The translations under genes and the position numbers were made by a program. The notes under the pieces were generated by a model, which worked only from the letters and a program-made list of their open reading frames with translations, was not told the origin of the DNA and did no database searches. A stretch of 17,551 nt of DNA from Clostridia bacterium. GTDB taxonomy: Bacteria > Bacillota > Clostridia > Oscillospirales > CAG-272. Within the stretch, counting starts at the first letter, position 1. Each line of letters opens with the position of its first letter. Location of the stretch: the NCBI GenBank assembly GCA_017466495.1, contig JAFTUB010000054.1, positions 1 to 17,551 of the forward strand, written 5' to 3'. Positions 1-7,949 of the stretch are shown here, piece by piece.

Positions 1-10
1 CAAACAATAT

Positions 11-47
11 GGAAAAAAGGAAAGACCGCCGCAAAAGCGGCGGTCTT
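11..47 (-). terminator. Intrinsic terminator after the first surface-protein gene
   Basis: A perfect 11-bp inverted repeat (22-32 with 37-47) closes on a 4-nt loop. Read on the minus strand it is followed by a run of six T (12-18 region). It lies 14 nt past the stop codon at 61-63, the expected place for a rho-independent terminator of that gene. Confidence 0.9.
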
Positions 48-60
48 GGGGATAAACGAA

Positions 61-1029
61 TTAGTTGAACTTTCTGCGGAGCATGAAGCAAGCGGCAGCG
101 GCAAGCATCAGAGCGATGCAGGCGATGGGCATGACATCAGCGGTGGAAGGCGTCTGGGTGGGAGCCGCAGTGGTAGCAGGTGCTGCGGTAGTAGCAGGAG
201 CAGCGGTGGTTGCAGGAGCAGCGGTGGTTGCAGGAGCTGCAGTGGTAGCAGGCGCTGCAGTGGTAGCAGGCGCTGCAGTGGTAGCGGGAGCTGCGGTGGT
301 AGCAGGAGCTGCGGTGGTAGCAGGCGCTGCCTTTGCCTCGTAGAACTCGATCTCGGTGATGCGGTGCCAAGGCAGGTTGCCGTCATCTACGGGATCGGTG
401 GTGTTGTGCAGGCAGGAGGGGGCGGTGACGCAGTAGCGGTAGTACTGAGCCTTGATGGGCTCAAAGGAAGCAGTGACATAAGCGGTATCAACGCCGCCCT
501 CGGAGTAGACCCCGTACTTCTTCTCGCAGCGGATGTTGGTGCCGGAGTAAACCTGTACCCAGGAGCCGGTCTCGCCTGTTTCGCTTACATACAGATCAAA
601 GCCATCAACCATATGGATGCAGGGAACGCCATCGGTGACTTCATCAAAGTAGATGGTGAAGGAATCAATAGTGGCTGCCTCGGTGAACTTGTAGCCGATA
701 ATGCCGTAGTACTTGCCGTCATCGGCGTATTCGCCTTCTACATTGTACAGGAACGCGAGATCTTCGCGGATCTCTTCGGCGGTAGCGCGAACCTTGAGGT
801 TGAGGAAGGTGCTTGCAGTGTCATGATCATGTACTCTGACGCCGTCCTGAATATTGTTGGAACCGCTAACGCCGAGGAACCAGTAACCGCCGGATTCCTT
901 GCCGCCGGCGAGAACTGCACCCAGTGCCACGTTGTTGCGGCCCTCAGCGGGATCTGCAGCTGCCGTGGGGATCATTGCCAGAGAAAGCAGGAAGCAGAGT
1001 ACGATTGCGAGAGAGAGAATTTTCTTCAT
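61..1029 (-). CDS. Secreted surface protein: discoidin-like domain, APATTA-repeat stalk, C-terminal anchor (paralog 1)
   Basis: The protein has 322 residues. Residues 1-25 form a signal peptide (MKK start, hydrophobic core, AAA cleavage region). Residues about 30-232 look like an F5/8 type C (discoidin) fold: NVALG at the start, GFDLYVSETG in the middle and RITEIEFYE at the end, as in the family's closing strand. Nine APATTA hexapeptides follow as a stalk, then TPSTAD, about 20 hydrophobic residues and a short RRKFN tail, like a sortase signal or a simple membrane anchor. The start is the ATG at 1029: AAGGA lies about 10 nt upstream, and the in-frame TTG three codons earlier touches the ribosome site. 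The likely role is binding glycan or another ligand at the cell surface; that is inferred from the fold and the sugar-gene neighbours. Own promoter and terminator, so monocistronic. Paralogs lie at 1267, 2379 and 9326. Confidence 0.85.
   Translation of the reverse strand: MKKILSLAIVLCFLLSLAMIPTAAADPAEGRNNVALGAVLAGGKESGGYWFLGVSGSNNIQDGVRVHDHDTASTFLNLKVRATAEEIREDLAFLYNVEGEYADDGKYYGIIGYKFTEAATIDSFTIYFDEVTDGVPCIHMVDGFDLYVSETGETGSWVQVYSGTNIRCEKKYGVYSEGGVDTAYVTASFEPIKAQYYRYCVTAPSCLHNTTDPVDDGNLPWHRITEIEFYEAKAAPATTAAPATTAAPATTAAPATTAAPATTAAPATTAAPATTAAPATTAAPATTAAPTQTPSTADVMPIACIALMLAAAACFMLRRKFN
164..325 (-). repeat. 18-bp tandem repeat, 9 copies, encoding APATTA stalk
   Basis: Nine in-frame 18-bp units, of the form gctgcggtggtagcagga on the plus strand with scattered substitutions, encode the hexapeptide APATTA in the gene at 61-1029. 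Whole-unit gain or loss would keep the reading frame and change only the stalk length. Confidence 0.95.
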
Positions 1030-1095
1030 AAGTATCAATTCCTTTCTGAAAATATGTACATCTATGCCAATGTATGCACATCTATACGCACCTTA

Positions 1096-1142
1096 AGTAT
1101 AGCACAGGCGTTTTTTCTTTTTAATGTACAAAATAGCCAAAA
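1096..1142 (-). promoter_or_regulatory. Promoter of surface-protein gene 1
   Basis: Extended -10 TGCTATACT (hexamer at 1096-1101) with a weak -35 TTAAAA 17 nt upstream. A GTACA pentamer (1125-1129) ends 23 nt before the -10, preceded by TTTTGGCTATTT. This layout recurs before six other genes in the window. Confidence 0.7.
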
Positions 1143-1223
1143 TATTGCAATGCTTTTTGTAGAAAAGCGAAATTGTACTGGCGTGTTTCGTGTTTTTCTT
1201 TTCTGCGGTGATCAATATAAGTG

Positions 1224-1258
1224 AAAAAGGGATCGCGCCATTGGCGCGATCCCAAAAA
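1224..1258 (-). terminator. Intrinsic terminator after surface-protein gene 2
   Basis: A perfect 11-bp stem (1229-1239 with 1243-1253) has a 3-nt loop. It is flanked by five A on each side, so the minus-strand transcript ends in five U. It starts 8 nt past the stop of the gene at 1267 and separates it from the promoter of the next gene. Confidence 0.92.
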
Positions 1259-1266
1259 CACTCGAA

Positions 1267-2196
1267 TCAGTTGAACTTTCTGCGGAGCATGAAGCAAGCT
1301 GCGGCAGCCATCATCAGGGCGACGCAAGCGATGGGCATCATGTCAGCGGTGGTGGGAGTCTGTGCGGGAGCTGCAGTGGTAGCAGGAGCTGCAGTGGTGG
1401 CGGGAGCTGCAGTGGTGGCGGGAGCTGCAGTAGTAGCAGGAGCTGCGGTGGTAGCGGGAGCCTCAGTGGTAGCGGGAGCCGCGTTGGGATCAGCCTCGTA
1501 GAGCTCGATCTCGGTGATGCGGTAGTAGTGGGGGTTGGCGTTGGGCTCAACACCGTAAGCGGCCATCAGCGCATCGGCATGCTGGCAACGGGGCTGAGTC
1601 ATGCAGAATGCGAAGTACTGCGCGGTAACGGGCTCAGCAAAGTCAGCGGTGAAGTAAGCGGTCTGCAGGCCGGTCTCTTCGTTGGTGACAACCTGATACT
1701 TCTTGCCGCAGACCAACTCGGTTACGGAGTAAGCAACCTTCCAAGAGCCGTCCTCGCCGGTCTCGCTGACCAGGATATCGAAGCCGCAGATGTTGCTTGC
1801 CTTGGGGGCATCATTTTCAGCCTGTGCGCTGTAGAAGGAGAAGCCGCTCAGGGTGTAGGGCTTATCCAGCTTGTACTGAACGCCGGAGAAGTAGGGGGTC
1901 TCCTGTGCACCGGGGTCACCGGTGACATCGTACTTCATTGCGGTGCCGTCTTTCATGGCGGACTTGCCATCAGCCAGCTTGTGGTCGCAATAGGTGGAAG
2001 CGTCATCGGAGTTGTAGTGAATGTTGCCGTCGAAGATGTACTCGGGGATATACTTGCCGTTGGAAGCAAGACCGAACTCGGCCACGACCTCGAAGTTGTC
2101 GAAGGTCATGATGTTCTTCTTCTCGGCGGCGGAGGGCATGATTGCCAGGGAGAGGAGCAGGGTGCAGAGCAATGCGATGGAAAGCAGTTTTTTCAT
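1267..2196 (-). CDS. Secreted surface protein: discoidin-like domain, APATTA-repeat stalk, C-terminal anchor (paralog 2)
   Basis: The protein has 309 residues from the ATG at 2196, chosen because AAAGGA lies just upstream; the longer frame to 2262 would begin inside the promoter. Order: signal peptide (1-24, ending PSAAE), discoidin-like domain (about 30-234, with YIPEYIFDGN, GFDILVSETGEDGSW and RITEIELYE), six stalk hexapeptides (the first APATTE, then APATTA), TPTTAD, a hydrophobic segment and RRKFN. Its domain is closest to that of the gene at 2379 (shared YxPEYxxDG, STxCDH, CGKKY and TQPRCxH). Its last 30 residues and the underlying DNA are closest to those of the gene at 61, which suggests local gene conversion or recent duplication. 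Own promoter and terminator. Ligand unknown; surface binding is inferred. Confidence 0.85.
   Translation of the reverse strand: MKKLLSIALLCTLLLSLAIMPSAAEKKNIMTFDNFEVVAEFGLASNGKYIPEYIFDGNIHYNSDDASTYCDHKLADGKSAMKDGTAMKYDVTGDPGAQETPYFSGVQYKLDKPYTLSGFSFYSAQAENDAPKASNICGFDILVSETGEDGSWKVAYSVTELVCGKKYQVVTNEETGLQTAYFTADFAEPVTAQYFAFCMTQPRCQHADALMAAYGVEPNANPHYYRITEIELYEADPNAAPATTEAPATTAAPATTAAPATTAAPATTAAPATTAAPAQTPTTADMMPIACVALMMAAAACFMLRRKFN
1370..1477 (-). repeat. 18-bp tandem repeat, 6 copies, encoding the stalk
   Basis: Six in-frame 18-bp units of the same family as at 164-325 and 9429-9626, inside the gene at 1267-2196. The unit at 1460-1477 is the most diverged and encodes APATTE. This is the shortest of the three arrays. 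Confidence 0.95.
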
Positions 2197-2266
2197 GATG
2201 TGGTTCCTTTCTTTAAAATTTGTTTTGTTCTGCGGTGTCGGTTGAGAACCGATTACTGACAATTAT

Positions 2267-2314
2267 ATTATATCATATTACATTTATGCGGGAAATGGGC
2301 ATTATGACGAAAAA
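2267..2314 (-). promoter_or_regulatory. Promoter of surface-protein gene 2
   Basis: Extended -10 TGATATAAT (hexamer 2267-2272), a GCCCA pentamer (2296-2300) ending 23 nt before it, and TTTTTTCGTCA just upstream. The -35 position reads TTCCCG, a poor match. The T-tract may also serve as the 3' end of the upstream gene's transcript. Confidence 0.75.
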
Positions 2315-2378
2315 ACGATTGCTGATTTGGCGGATTTGCACAATTTCTTTGTCGGAAGAGCGGTGACGGAATGTGCGG

Positions 2379-3269
2379 TTATGTCCGGTTCTCCTTTTGG
2401 CCGTGCTGCCGCTTGCTTTCCCTGGCGACCAGCAGAGCCGCTGCTGCCATACCCATCAGAAGAACCGTTACCAGAATGGCCTCGTAGTTGAGGGTAGCCG
2501 GGGTGGGAAGAGCGGGGGTCGGAGCATCGGTCACGGCAGGCGCAATTACTTCGGTGGTGATATTGTGAATTTCTTCAGCCTTGCCGTAGAATTCCAGCTC
2601 GGTGATACGGAAGTATTCGGGGTGTTCGCTGATCTCCAGGTTGTAGGCTGCCTTCAGTGCCTCGGTATGCCGGCAGCGGGGCTGCGTCAGTCCGAAGGCA
2701 ATATACTGAGCCTTGGTTGCCTCAAAGTCGGCGGTGATGTAGGCGGTTTCGTTGTGTGCCAGATATTTTTTGCCGCAATGGAGTTCGGTTCCCGAGTAGA
2801 CAAGCTTCCATTCGTCATCCAGCCCGGTTTCGCTGAGAAGAATATCCACACCGTCCACATTCACGTTGGTGGGGATTCCGTCGATGACATTGGAGCAATA
2901 GAAGGAGAAGCCGTCCAGGGTGTAGAGCTGATTCAACTCGAAAAAGAGAATGCAGAGATATTTGGAGTCGGCGGCGCCGGTGACACCTGCGATATTGTAC
3001 AGGGGAGCGGTGCCGTTTTGTACATCCTTTTGGGAGGCGGTCATCCGGTGGTCGCAGAAGGTGCTGGAGTTGTCTTTGTTGTAATCCACGAAGCCGTCAC
3101 AGACATATTCGGGAACATAGGCTGAGGTGGCATTGAGACCGATGGTGTGAGAGGGGTAGACGTTTTCCATGGTGAATACATTCACCCGTGTATCCTCAGC
3201 CGCGGCGGGGAGAACGGGGAGAGCGAAAAGCAGGGTGAGAATCAAAACCGAAGCAACATATTTTTTCAC
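2379..3269 (-). CDS. Secreted surface protein: discoidin-like domain, divergent stalk and anchor (paralog 3)
   Basis: The protein has 296 residues. The start is GTG at 3269: AAGGA lies about 8 nt upstream and the signal peptide (1-24, PAAAE) begins exactly there. The discoidin-like domain (about 30-230) carries YVPEYVCDG, STFCDH, VDILLSETG, CGKKY, TQPRCRH and RITELEFYG, and resembles the protein at 1267. After it the protein differs from its paralogs: no APATTA array, only a short linker rich in Pro, Thr and Ala, no TPxTAD motif, then a transmembrane segment (about 255-278) and a polar, basic tail. It is probably a short-stalked membrane-held version. It has its own promoter. I see no convincing terminator after it, only the T-run inside the next promoter. 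Confidence 0.8.
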   Translation of the reverse strand: MKKYVASVLILTLLFALPVLPAAAEDTRVNVFTMENVYPSHTIGLNATSAYVPEYVCDGFVDYNKDNSSTFCDHRMTASQKDVQNGTAPLYNIAGVTGAADSKYLCILFFELNQLYTLDGFSFYCSNVIDGIPTNVNVDGVDILLSETGLDDEWKLVYSGTELHCGKKYLAHNETAYITADFEATKAQYIAFGLTQPRCRHTEALKAAYNLEISEHPEYFRITELEFYGKAEEIHNITTEVIAPAVTDAPTPALPTPATLNYEAILVTVLLMGMAAAALLVARESKRQHGQKENRT

Positions 3270-3314
3270 GGTGATTTTCCTTTCCGAAAAAGGTTGCCCT
3301 ATAGGGTTACATAC

Positions 3315-3365
3315 ATTCTACCATATGGAAGAAATTTACGCAATGGGCAAATTCGCCGAAAAAAA
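3315..3365 (-). promoter_or_regulatory. Promoter of surface-protein gene 3
   Basis: Extended -10 TGGTAGAAT (hexamer 3315-3320), -35 TTGCGT (3338-3343) with a 17-nt spacer, a GCCCA pentamer (3344-3348) ending 23 nt before the -10, and a long T-tract followed by CGGCGAA. A 10-bp palindrome, ccctataggg (3297-3306), lies about at the predicted start of transcription. Confidence 0.7.
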
Positions 3366-3394
3366 GGGGGTGTAACACAGCGCAATCACCAATG

Positions 3395-3436
3395 AAAAAG
3401 GAAAGAGGTGCCACACTGTCAGGTGCGGCACCTCTT
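3395..3436 (-). terminator. Intrinsic terminator after the first solute-binding-protein gene
   Basis: A 10-bp perfect stem (3403-3412 with 3427-3436) has a 14-nt loop and, on the minus strand, is followed by TTCC and five T. It begins 9 nt past the stop codon of the gene at 3446. Confidence 0.85.
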
Positions 3437-3445
3437 AGGGGGCGG

Positions 3446-4936
3446 TTATTCGCCCAGAGCATCCAGCTTCTTTGCCACGTTGGCAAGGCGCTTCTTGAAG
3501 ACATTGCCCTGGCCGGCAAAGGTGGAGGCTGCATTGCCGGTTTCTATGGCAGTTGCCAGCATAGACTTGTAATTCAGGGTTGTAAAGAGGGTGGAGGCGT
3601 CGTAGCAGATGGACTTGCGGATCAGCTTGACCATCTCGCCCAGTTCGGGAACGCGGGCGCGGCGGAGGGAGATGACCGTGTCAACAAAGGCGGTCAGCAC
3701 TTCCTCGGAGGACTTGTATGCCATGTCCTCCAGCAGAACGGACAGACGCTCGATGTCATCCTGCGAGTTGGTGGCAGGGATGGACATGCAGGTGCGGAGG
3801 GGATCCAGGTAGTGATAGTACTCAGCCTGATTCTCGTCATACTTCGGCAGGGGAACCATGCCGTATTCGCTCTCCATTTCCATGGAATTGAATTCATCAA
3901 ATACGTCGGAGGAGGCAACGGTGAAGAGGAAGTGATCCTCGGCGAAAAGCTTACGGCCGTAGATCCAGCGGCTGCCTTCGGCTTCCAGCGCTAAGTAATC
4001 GCGGCTGATGATCTCATCTGCGGCGAAGGTTCTGATTTTGTCCAAAATGGTGATGGTTTTTTCGTTCATGAACTTCTCTTCAAATCCGTCATCGGTAACC
4101 TCAATGAACTTTACGCCGCAGCCGCCCAGAAGGAAGAATGTGCTTCCGCTAGTAGCGCCGCTCTCAACGAGAAAGCCGTACAGGTCAGCATCGGTCTGCT
4201 GCTGGTCACCGTCCAGGTCGCCGCTGATCTTGGTGGTCATCTCAATCATCTTGTCCAGGGTCCACTGATTGTTCTTGACCAGATCGTAGCAGTCCTCGAG
4301 GTTGTTTTCCTTGGCCAGGTCACGGTTGAAGATAATGCCGCGCTGGCCGACAGGGGTCATCAAGCTGATGTCACAGACCACGGCGAAGAGTTTACCGTGA
4401 TATGCCAAGCCTTCAACGCTGTTGGCATCCCACCAGGGCTTGGTATAATCCACATGACCGAAGTCGGCGATGTTGTACAGCCGACCTGCCAATGCGGCCG
4501 AGCCGGTGTTGGTGAAGGATTCGTACATGACATCGTAAAGGTCATCGTTGGAAGAAGACGCCTTGGAAACCAGATCGGCGGGATTGTTGCTTTCCTCGGT
4601 GCGGATGGTAACACCGTACTTTTCCTCGATGTAAACATTGCGCTTGTAGATGGAGTCGTTGATCAGATCGCCGGTGTAGTCTTCGGCATATAACCAACGC
4701 TCGTTGTAGTACTGCGCATCGGCAGGACGGTTGACAAAGACCAGCTCGGTGCCCTCATATCTGACCTCGGGAAGGTCAGGGGTGGGACCGGCAGGCTCAG
4801 TTTCAGGGGCAGCCGTGGTTGTTGCTGCTGCGGGATCGGTGGTTACGCTCGCGGGAGGATTGGTGTCGTTGCCGCAGGCTGCCAGCGGAACGAGCATGAG
4901 GACCACGAGGAACGCAGTAAGTAAACGTTTGAACAT
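3446..4936 (-). CDS. Extracellular solute-binding lipoprotein (ABC-type sugar uptake), copy A
   Basis: The protein has 496 residues. The start is the ATG at 4936, with AAGGAG 7 nt upstream; earlier in-frame starts overlap or precede that site. Lipobox LAAC at 18-21 gives lipidation at Cys21, so it should be tethered outside the membrane. A Pro/Thr/Ala linker (about 24-55) follows, then a binding-protein body with PWWDANSVEG, the NRDLAK/WTLDKM region and DLDGDQ (240-245), an acidic loop like those that bind calcium. It is clearly related over its whole length to the protein at 10513. The family delivers sugars or oligosaccharides to ABC permeases, but no permease gene is in this window. Its own promoter and terminator make it monocistronic, just downstream of the amidohydrolase-isomerase-kinase operon, which suggests that pathway's substrate as ligand. 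Ligand identity is not visible. Confidence 0.88.
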   Translation of the reverse strand: MFKRLLTAFLVVLMLVPLAACGNDTNPPASVTTDPAAATTTAAPETEPAGPTPDLPEVRYEGTELVFVNRPADAQYYNERWLYAEDYTGDLINDSIYKRNVYIEEKYGVTIRTEESNNPADLVSKASSSNDDLYDVMYESFTNTGSAALAGRLYNIADFGHVDYTKPWWDANSVEGLAYHGKLFAVVCDISLMTPVGQRGIIFNRDLAKENNLEDCYDLVKNNQWTLDKMIEMTTKISGDLDGDQQQTDADLYGFLVESGATSGSTFFLLGGCGVKFIEVTDDGFEEKFMNEKTITILDKIRTFAADEIISRDYLALEAEGSRWIYGRKLFAEDHFLFTVASSDVFDEFNSMEMESEYGMVPLPKYDENQAEYYHYLDPLRTCMSIPATNSQDDIERLSVLLEDMAYKSSEEVLTAFVDTVISLRRARVPELGEMVKLIRKSICYDASTLFTTLNYKSMLATAIETGNAASTFAGQGNVFKKRLANVAKKLDALGE

Positions 4937-5014
4937 GAACATTCTCCTTTTCGATGTTGTGGTGGCAGTGCATGAAAAGCCGGGCGACAATAAACGCTGA
5001 CTTTGTTCAATTAA

Positions 5015-5064
5015 ATTCTATCACATCGACGTTTTCCATAAAATGTGCCAAATACACAAAAACA
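5015..5064 (-). promoter_or_regulatory. Promoter of solute-binding-protein gene A
   Basis: Extended -10 TGATAGAAT (hexamer 5015-5020), a GCACA pentamer (5044-5048) ending exactly 23 nt before it, and TTTTTGTGTATTT upstream. The -35 position is poor (TTTTAT). Two more T-runs (minus strand) lie further up to 5098. Confidence 0.7.
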
Positions 5065-5116
5065 GATGGGGCAAAAAAGCCATGTTGCACAAAAAAAGCG
5101 TGAAATACACCCGGCT

Positions 5117-5150
5117 AAAAAGGTACCGCGCTTGTTTGCGCGGTACCTTT
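5117..5150 (-). terminator. Intrinsic terminator after the kinase gene
   Basis: A perfect 13-bp stem (5119-5131 with 5138-5150) has a 6-nt loop, and the minus-strand copy ends in five T. It lies about 35 nt past the stop at 5186 and closes the amidohydrolase-isomerase-kinase operon. Confidence 0.92.
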
Positions 5151-5185
5151 GGCAATATGTAGGATCGTTTGCGGTTCCCTGAAAC

Positions 5186-6508
5186 TTACGAAACTGTACC
5201 GCGGGCCAGCATAGCCGCACCTACTGCGCCGGAGCTGACACCGTAGTGGTATTCCACGGGGATGCCGATGACCTCAGCAGTGATATCGCGGCAGATGGGG
5301 TTGCGGGAAGGACCGCCCGCCATGACAGCGCGGCGGAAGGTGATGCCCTCGGCCTCGATGCGGCGCATACTGTCGCGCAGCTCGCCGGCGATGGCTTCGA
5401 TCAGAGCGCGGGCAAGGTTAGCATTGTTCTTACCGTCGGGTGCGGGAAGCTCTTCCTTGAGGTCGATCTTCACGCCGCCGGCACCGGTGCCGGCCTCTTT
5501 GGCCATGTTGTAGAAGCGGTCGAAGCGGGCATCGTCCTCACCGGCGTAGAGTTTAACGGCGCGGTCGATGAGCTCACCCACGCGGGCAACCGAGAACATA
5601 CCGGCCCAGCAGCCTTCGGGGGAGCGATAGGGGTCGCAGAGCAGCTTCTGATCCAGGATCAGCTGGCGGTTGCGAACCGGGAAGAAGCAGACCCAAGAAG
5701 TGCCGCAGGAAACCAGCAGGTCACCCTCTTCGGTGACGTTGCTGGCGCGTGCTCCGCCGGGATGGTCGAAGGAGCCCAGGCGGACTTCGCAATTGGTATC
5801 CAGACCGCAGGCCTCAGCAGCCTCGGGGGTAAGATGGCCCAGCAGATCGCCGCTGCGGCCGACGGTGGGCAGCTTATCTTCGGTGATGCCAAGGGCATCC
5901 AGATAAGGCTTATACCAGCGGCCGGTCTCCTGCTCCAGCAGGAAGAAGGGAGTCGCGGTGGAGCGGTCAATGCCCCACTTACCGCAGAGACGGTAAAGCA
6001 GATACTCGCCCGACATGGTAACATAGGCGGCATTGGCCAGCAGTTCGGGATGGTGCACCTTCAGGTAAGCCAGATGACCGAGAGGGAAGGAACCGCTGAA
6101 GCCCCAGCCGGTGCGGGCACGGGTTGCCTCACGGGTCATCTCCTCAGCGGGGATGGTGGGGTAGTAAACAGCCTCTGCTTCCTCCATCATGGGGGCGCAG
6201 GTCCAGCTGAAGGCGTCGATCATGGGCTTGCCGTCCTTGTCGCAGAGCAGGGTGTTGCCGGCAGCACAAACGGCGGCGATGCCGGTGACCCGGCCGCCCT
6301 CGGGGAGGGCGGCGGCCAGCTCGCGGATCAGACCGATGACGTCATCGGCGAAGGCTGCGGCATCGAAGCCGGTGTAGCCGGCATCGGTGCGATAGTTCAT
6401 TTTTACGGTGCGCTCGGCGATGACGGTGTTGTCGGCAGCTACCAGAGCACCCTTGGCCGAGGATGTACCCAGGTCAAGACCGATGGTGTAAAGGGAAGTA
6501 TTCATCAT
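5186..6508 (-). CDS. FGGY-family carbohydrate kinase
   Basis: The protein has 440 residues, a little short for this family (about 490-510). DLGTSSAKG (12-20) is the N-terminal phosphate-binding motif of the actin-like ATPase fold. GSFDHPGG carries the likely catalytic Asp248, CGTSWV (268-273) is the family's second-domain signature, and AGGPSRNPICRDI (397-409) matches the C-terminal nucleotide-binding motif. It should phosphorylate a sugar, probably a ketose made by the isomerase encoded directly upstream. Xylulose, ribulose and fuculose kinases all belong here, and I cannot choose among them. The start ATG (6508-6506) shares one base with the isomerase stop (TAATG), with GAGG 7 nt upstream; a second ATG follows at once. 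Translation is probably coupled. Last gene of its operon. Confidence 0.92.
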   Translation of the reverse strand: MMNTSLYTIGLDLGTSSAKGALVAADNTVIAERTVKMNYRTDAGYTGFDAAAFADDVIGLIRELAAALPEGGRVTGIAAVCAAGNTLLCDKDGKPMIDAFSWTCAPMMEEAEAVYYPTIPAEEMTREATRARTGWGFSGSFPLGHLAYLKVHHPELLANAAYVTMSGEYLLYRLCGKWGIDRSTATPFFLLEQETGRWYKPYLDALGITEDKLPTVGRSGDLLGHLTPEAAEACGLDTNCEVRLGSFDHPGGARASNVTEEGDLLVSCGTSWVCFFPVRNRQLILDQKLLCDPYRSPEGCWAGMFSVARVGELIDRAVKLYAGEDDARFDRFYNMAKEAGTGAGGVKIDLKEELPAPDGKNNANLARALIEAIAGELRDSMRRIEAEGITFRRAVMAGGPSRNPICRDITAEVIGIPVEYHYGVSSGAVGAAMLARGTVS

Positions 6509-7908
6509 TAAAGTACCTCAACAGGGAGGCCGAGGAGTCGGCCGAAGAATTCGAGTGCTTCCAGGGAAGCGTCATAAACGAGCACGCTGTGGTGAGTTGC
6601 ACCCAAGCGGCTGATGCCCTCAAGGAAGGCAGTTACAGGCATTGCGGGCTTGAGCCAGCCGCGGACCTTGCCGGCGAAGGCGTCGTCAGCGGGAACCTGA
6701 TCCATGGTCACGGGGGAGAGCAGGAGGCGGAATCCGTTCTCGTCGCGGTAAATGTTAGCGAAGATTGCCTTGCCTGCACGGTAGCGGCCGTAGGCAACAA
6801 TGGGATTCTCGGCGCCGTATACAAATTTGACCTCACCCAGCTCCAGCTTGCCGTCAACGCAGCCGAAGTTCATCTCGCCCATGTGGCTGAGCATGACGCG
6901 GTTGCCCTTCCAGTCGGGGCAGAAAATTTCGATAAAGGAGGTGTCCTCGAAGCCCTGACGGAGAGCGCCTACAAAAGCGGCGGTCAGAACGTCGCCCTCA
7001 CCGGCATAGCCGAGACCGCGAGCCATGGACTTGCCTGCCTCCATGAAGGGCATGGTCTTCAGACCGCAGCCGTTGATGGTGAGGAAGTTGGTGGAATATG
7101 CACCGATGTTCTCCTCGTTGATCCAGTGACGGAGAGCGAGGCAGTCGCGGGCGGTGCGGGCGTGAACCTCAGGGGTAAAGTTGCCGTTGGGGGTGCTCAG
7201 GCGGTTGCCTGCTTCAAGATCCAGCGCCATTTCAGCCTGAACTTCTTCCTCGGTAACAGCCTCGCGGGCAGCGGAAAGGGTGTCGGCGGTGGGATAGACA
7301 ACCTTCACACCAAAGCGGTTCTTCATTTCGTCATCGGTAACCAGGAAGTCACCCATGCCGTGGAAAGAACCGCCGATGCTGGCGACCTTCATGCCGTTCA
7401 GCGCCTGAGCAGCGACACCGGCGCGAACCAGACCTGCCACGCGCTCTGCCACAGGGGATTCGGTGATGTGTCCGGAGGCGATGGCGTACTGCTTGCCGCG
7501 GCGGCGAAGGAGATTGCACATATCCATGACGCCGTGGATACCGTGGTTGGTGCCGATTTCGGAGGGGGACTGGTAGGGGCTGAAATCAAAGGTGGGGGTG
7601 GTGTCCATTACCACGATGGGAAGCTTGGAAGCGGCCAGAACATCGATGGATTCCAGAGAGGGGGAGTAAGCCAGGTGGAGGGTAACCAGGCATTGGGCAC
7701 CCTGTGCCTCAAAGCTGTCAATGGCATCGGCAAACTCATTCTTCAGGCGGCAGACGGGCGCACGGAGTACGTTAAGGCCGCGGGCCTCCAGCTGGACGGC
7801 GGCATTATCATAGAAGGCGTCAACGGCGACGCGGCGACTGGGGGGGGAGACTCTGTCATACAGTTCGATGTACAGAGGGACAAGACCGACAGTGATTTTT
7901 GCAGACAT
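6508..7908 (-). CDS. AraA/FucI-like sugar isomerase, copy A
   Basis: The protein has 466 residues (E. coli AraA has about 500). GYAGEGDVLTAAF holds Glu304, SFIEIFCPDW Glu327, LSHMGE His342 and GATHHSVL His439/His440. These fit the four metal-binding residues (Glu, Glu, His, His) of the L-arabinose isomerase fold. The N-terminal half (GLVPLYIELYD, LHLAYSPSLES, NHGIHGVMDMCN) is shared with the second copy at 13421. It should interconvert an aldose and a ketose in the cytoplasm using Mn2+ or a similar metal; the specific sugar is not determined. AAGGAG lies 8 nt before the ATG. The amidohydrolase gene ends 41 nt upstream and the kinase gene overlaps downstream, an isomerase-kinase pair typical of sugar breakdown. 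Confidence 0.88.
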   Translation of the reverse strand: MSAKITVGLVPLYIELYDRVSPPSRRVAVDAFYDNAAVQLEARGLNVLRAPVCRLKNEFADAIDSFEAQGAQCLVTLHLAYSPSLESIDVLAASKLPIVVMDTTPTFDFSPYQSPSEIGTNHGIHGVMDMCNLLRRRGKQYAIASGHITESPVAERVAGLVRAGVAAQALNGMKVASIGGSFHGMGDFLVTDDEMKNRFGVKVVYPTADTLSAAREAVTEEEVQAEMALDLEAGNRLSTPNGNFTPEVHARTARDCLALRHWINEENIGAYSTNFLTINGCGLKTMPFMEAGKSMARGLGYAGEGDVLTAAFVGALRQGFEDTSFIEIFCPDWKGNRVMLSHMGEMNFGCVDGKLELGEVKFVYGAENPIVAYGRYRAGKAIFANIYRDENGFRLLLSPVTMDQVPADDAFAGKVRGWLKPAMPVTAFLEGISRLGATHHSVLVYDASLEALEFFGRLLGLPVEVL

Positions 7909-7949
7909 TGTTGTTTCTCCTTGTATGATTTAATTTTTGATTTCGGGAA

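Noticed and set aside
46..1224. Gly/Ser/Cys-rich plus-strand frame across the repeats
   Set aside because: It is the opposite-strand reading of the APATTA repeat and has no ribosome site. The minus-strand protein has a signal peptide, a domain and an anchor.
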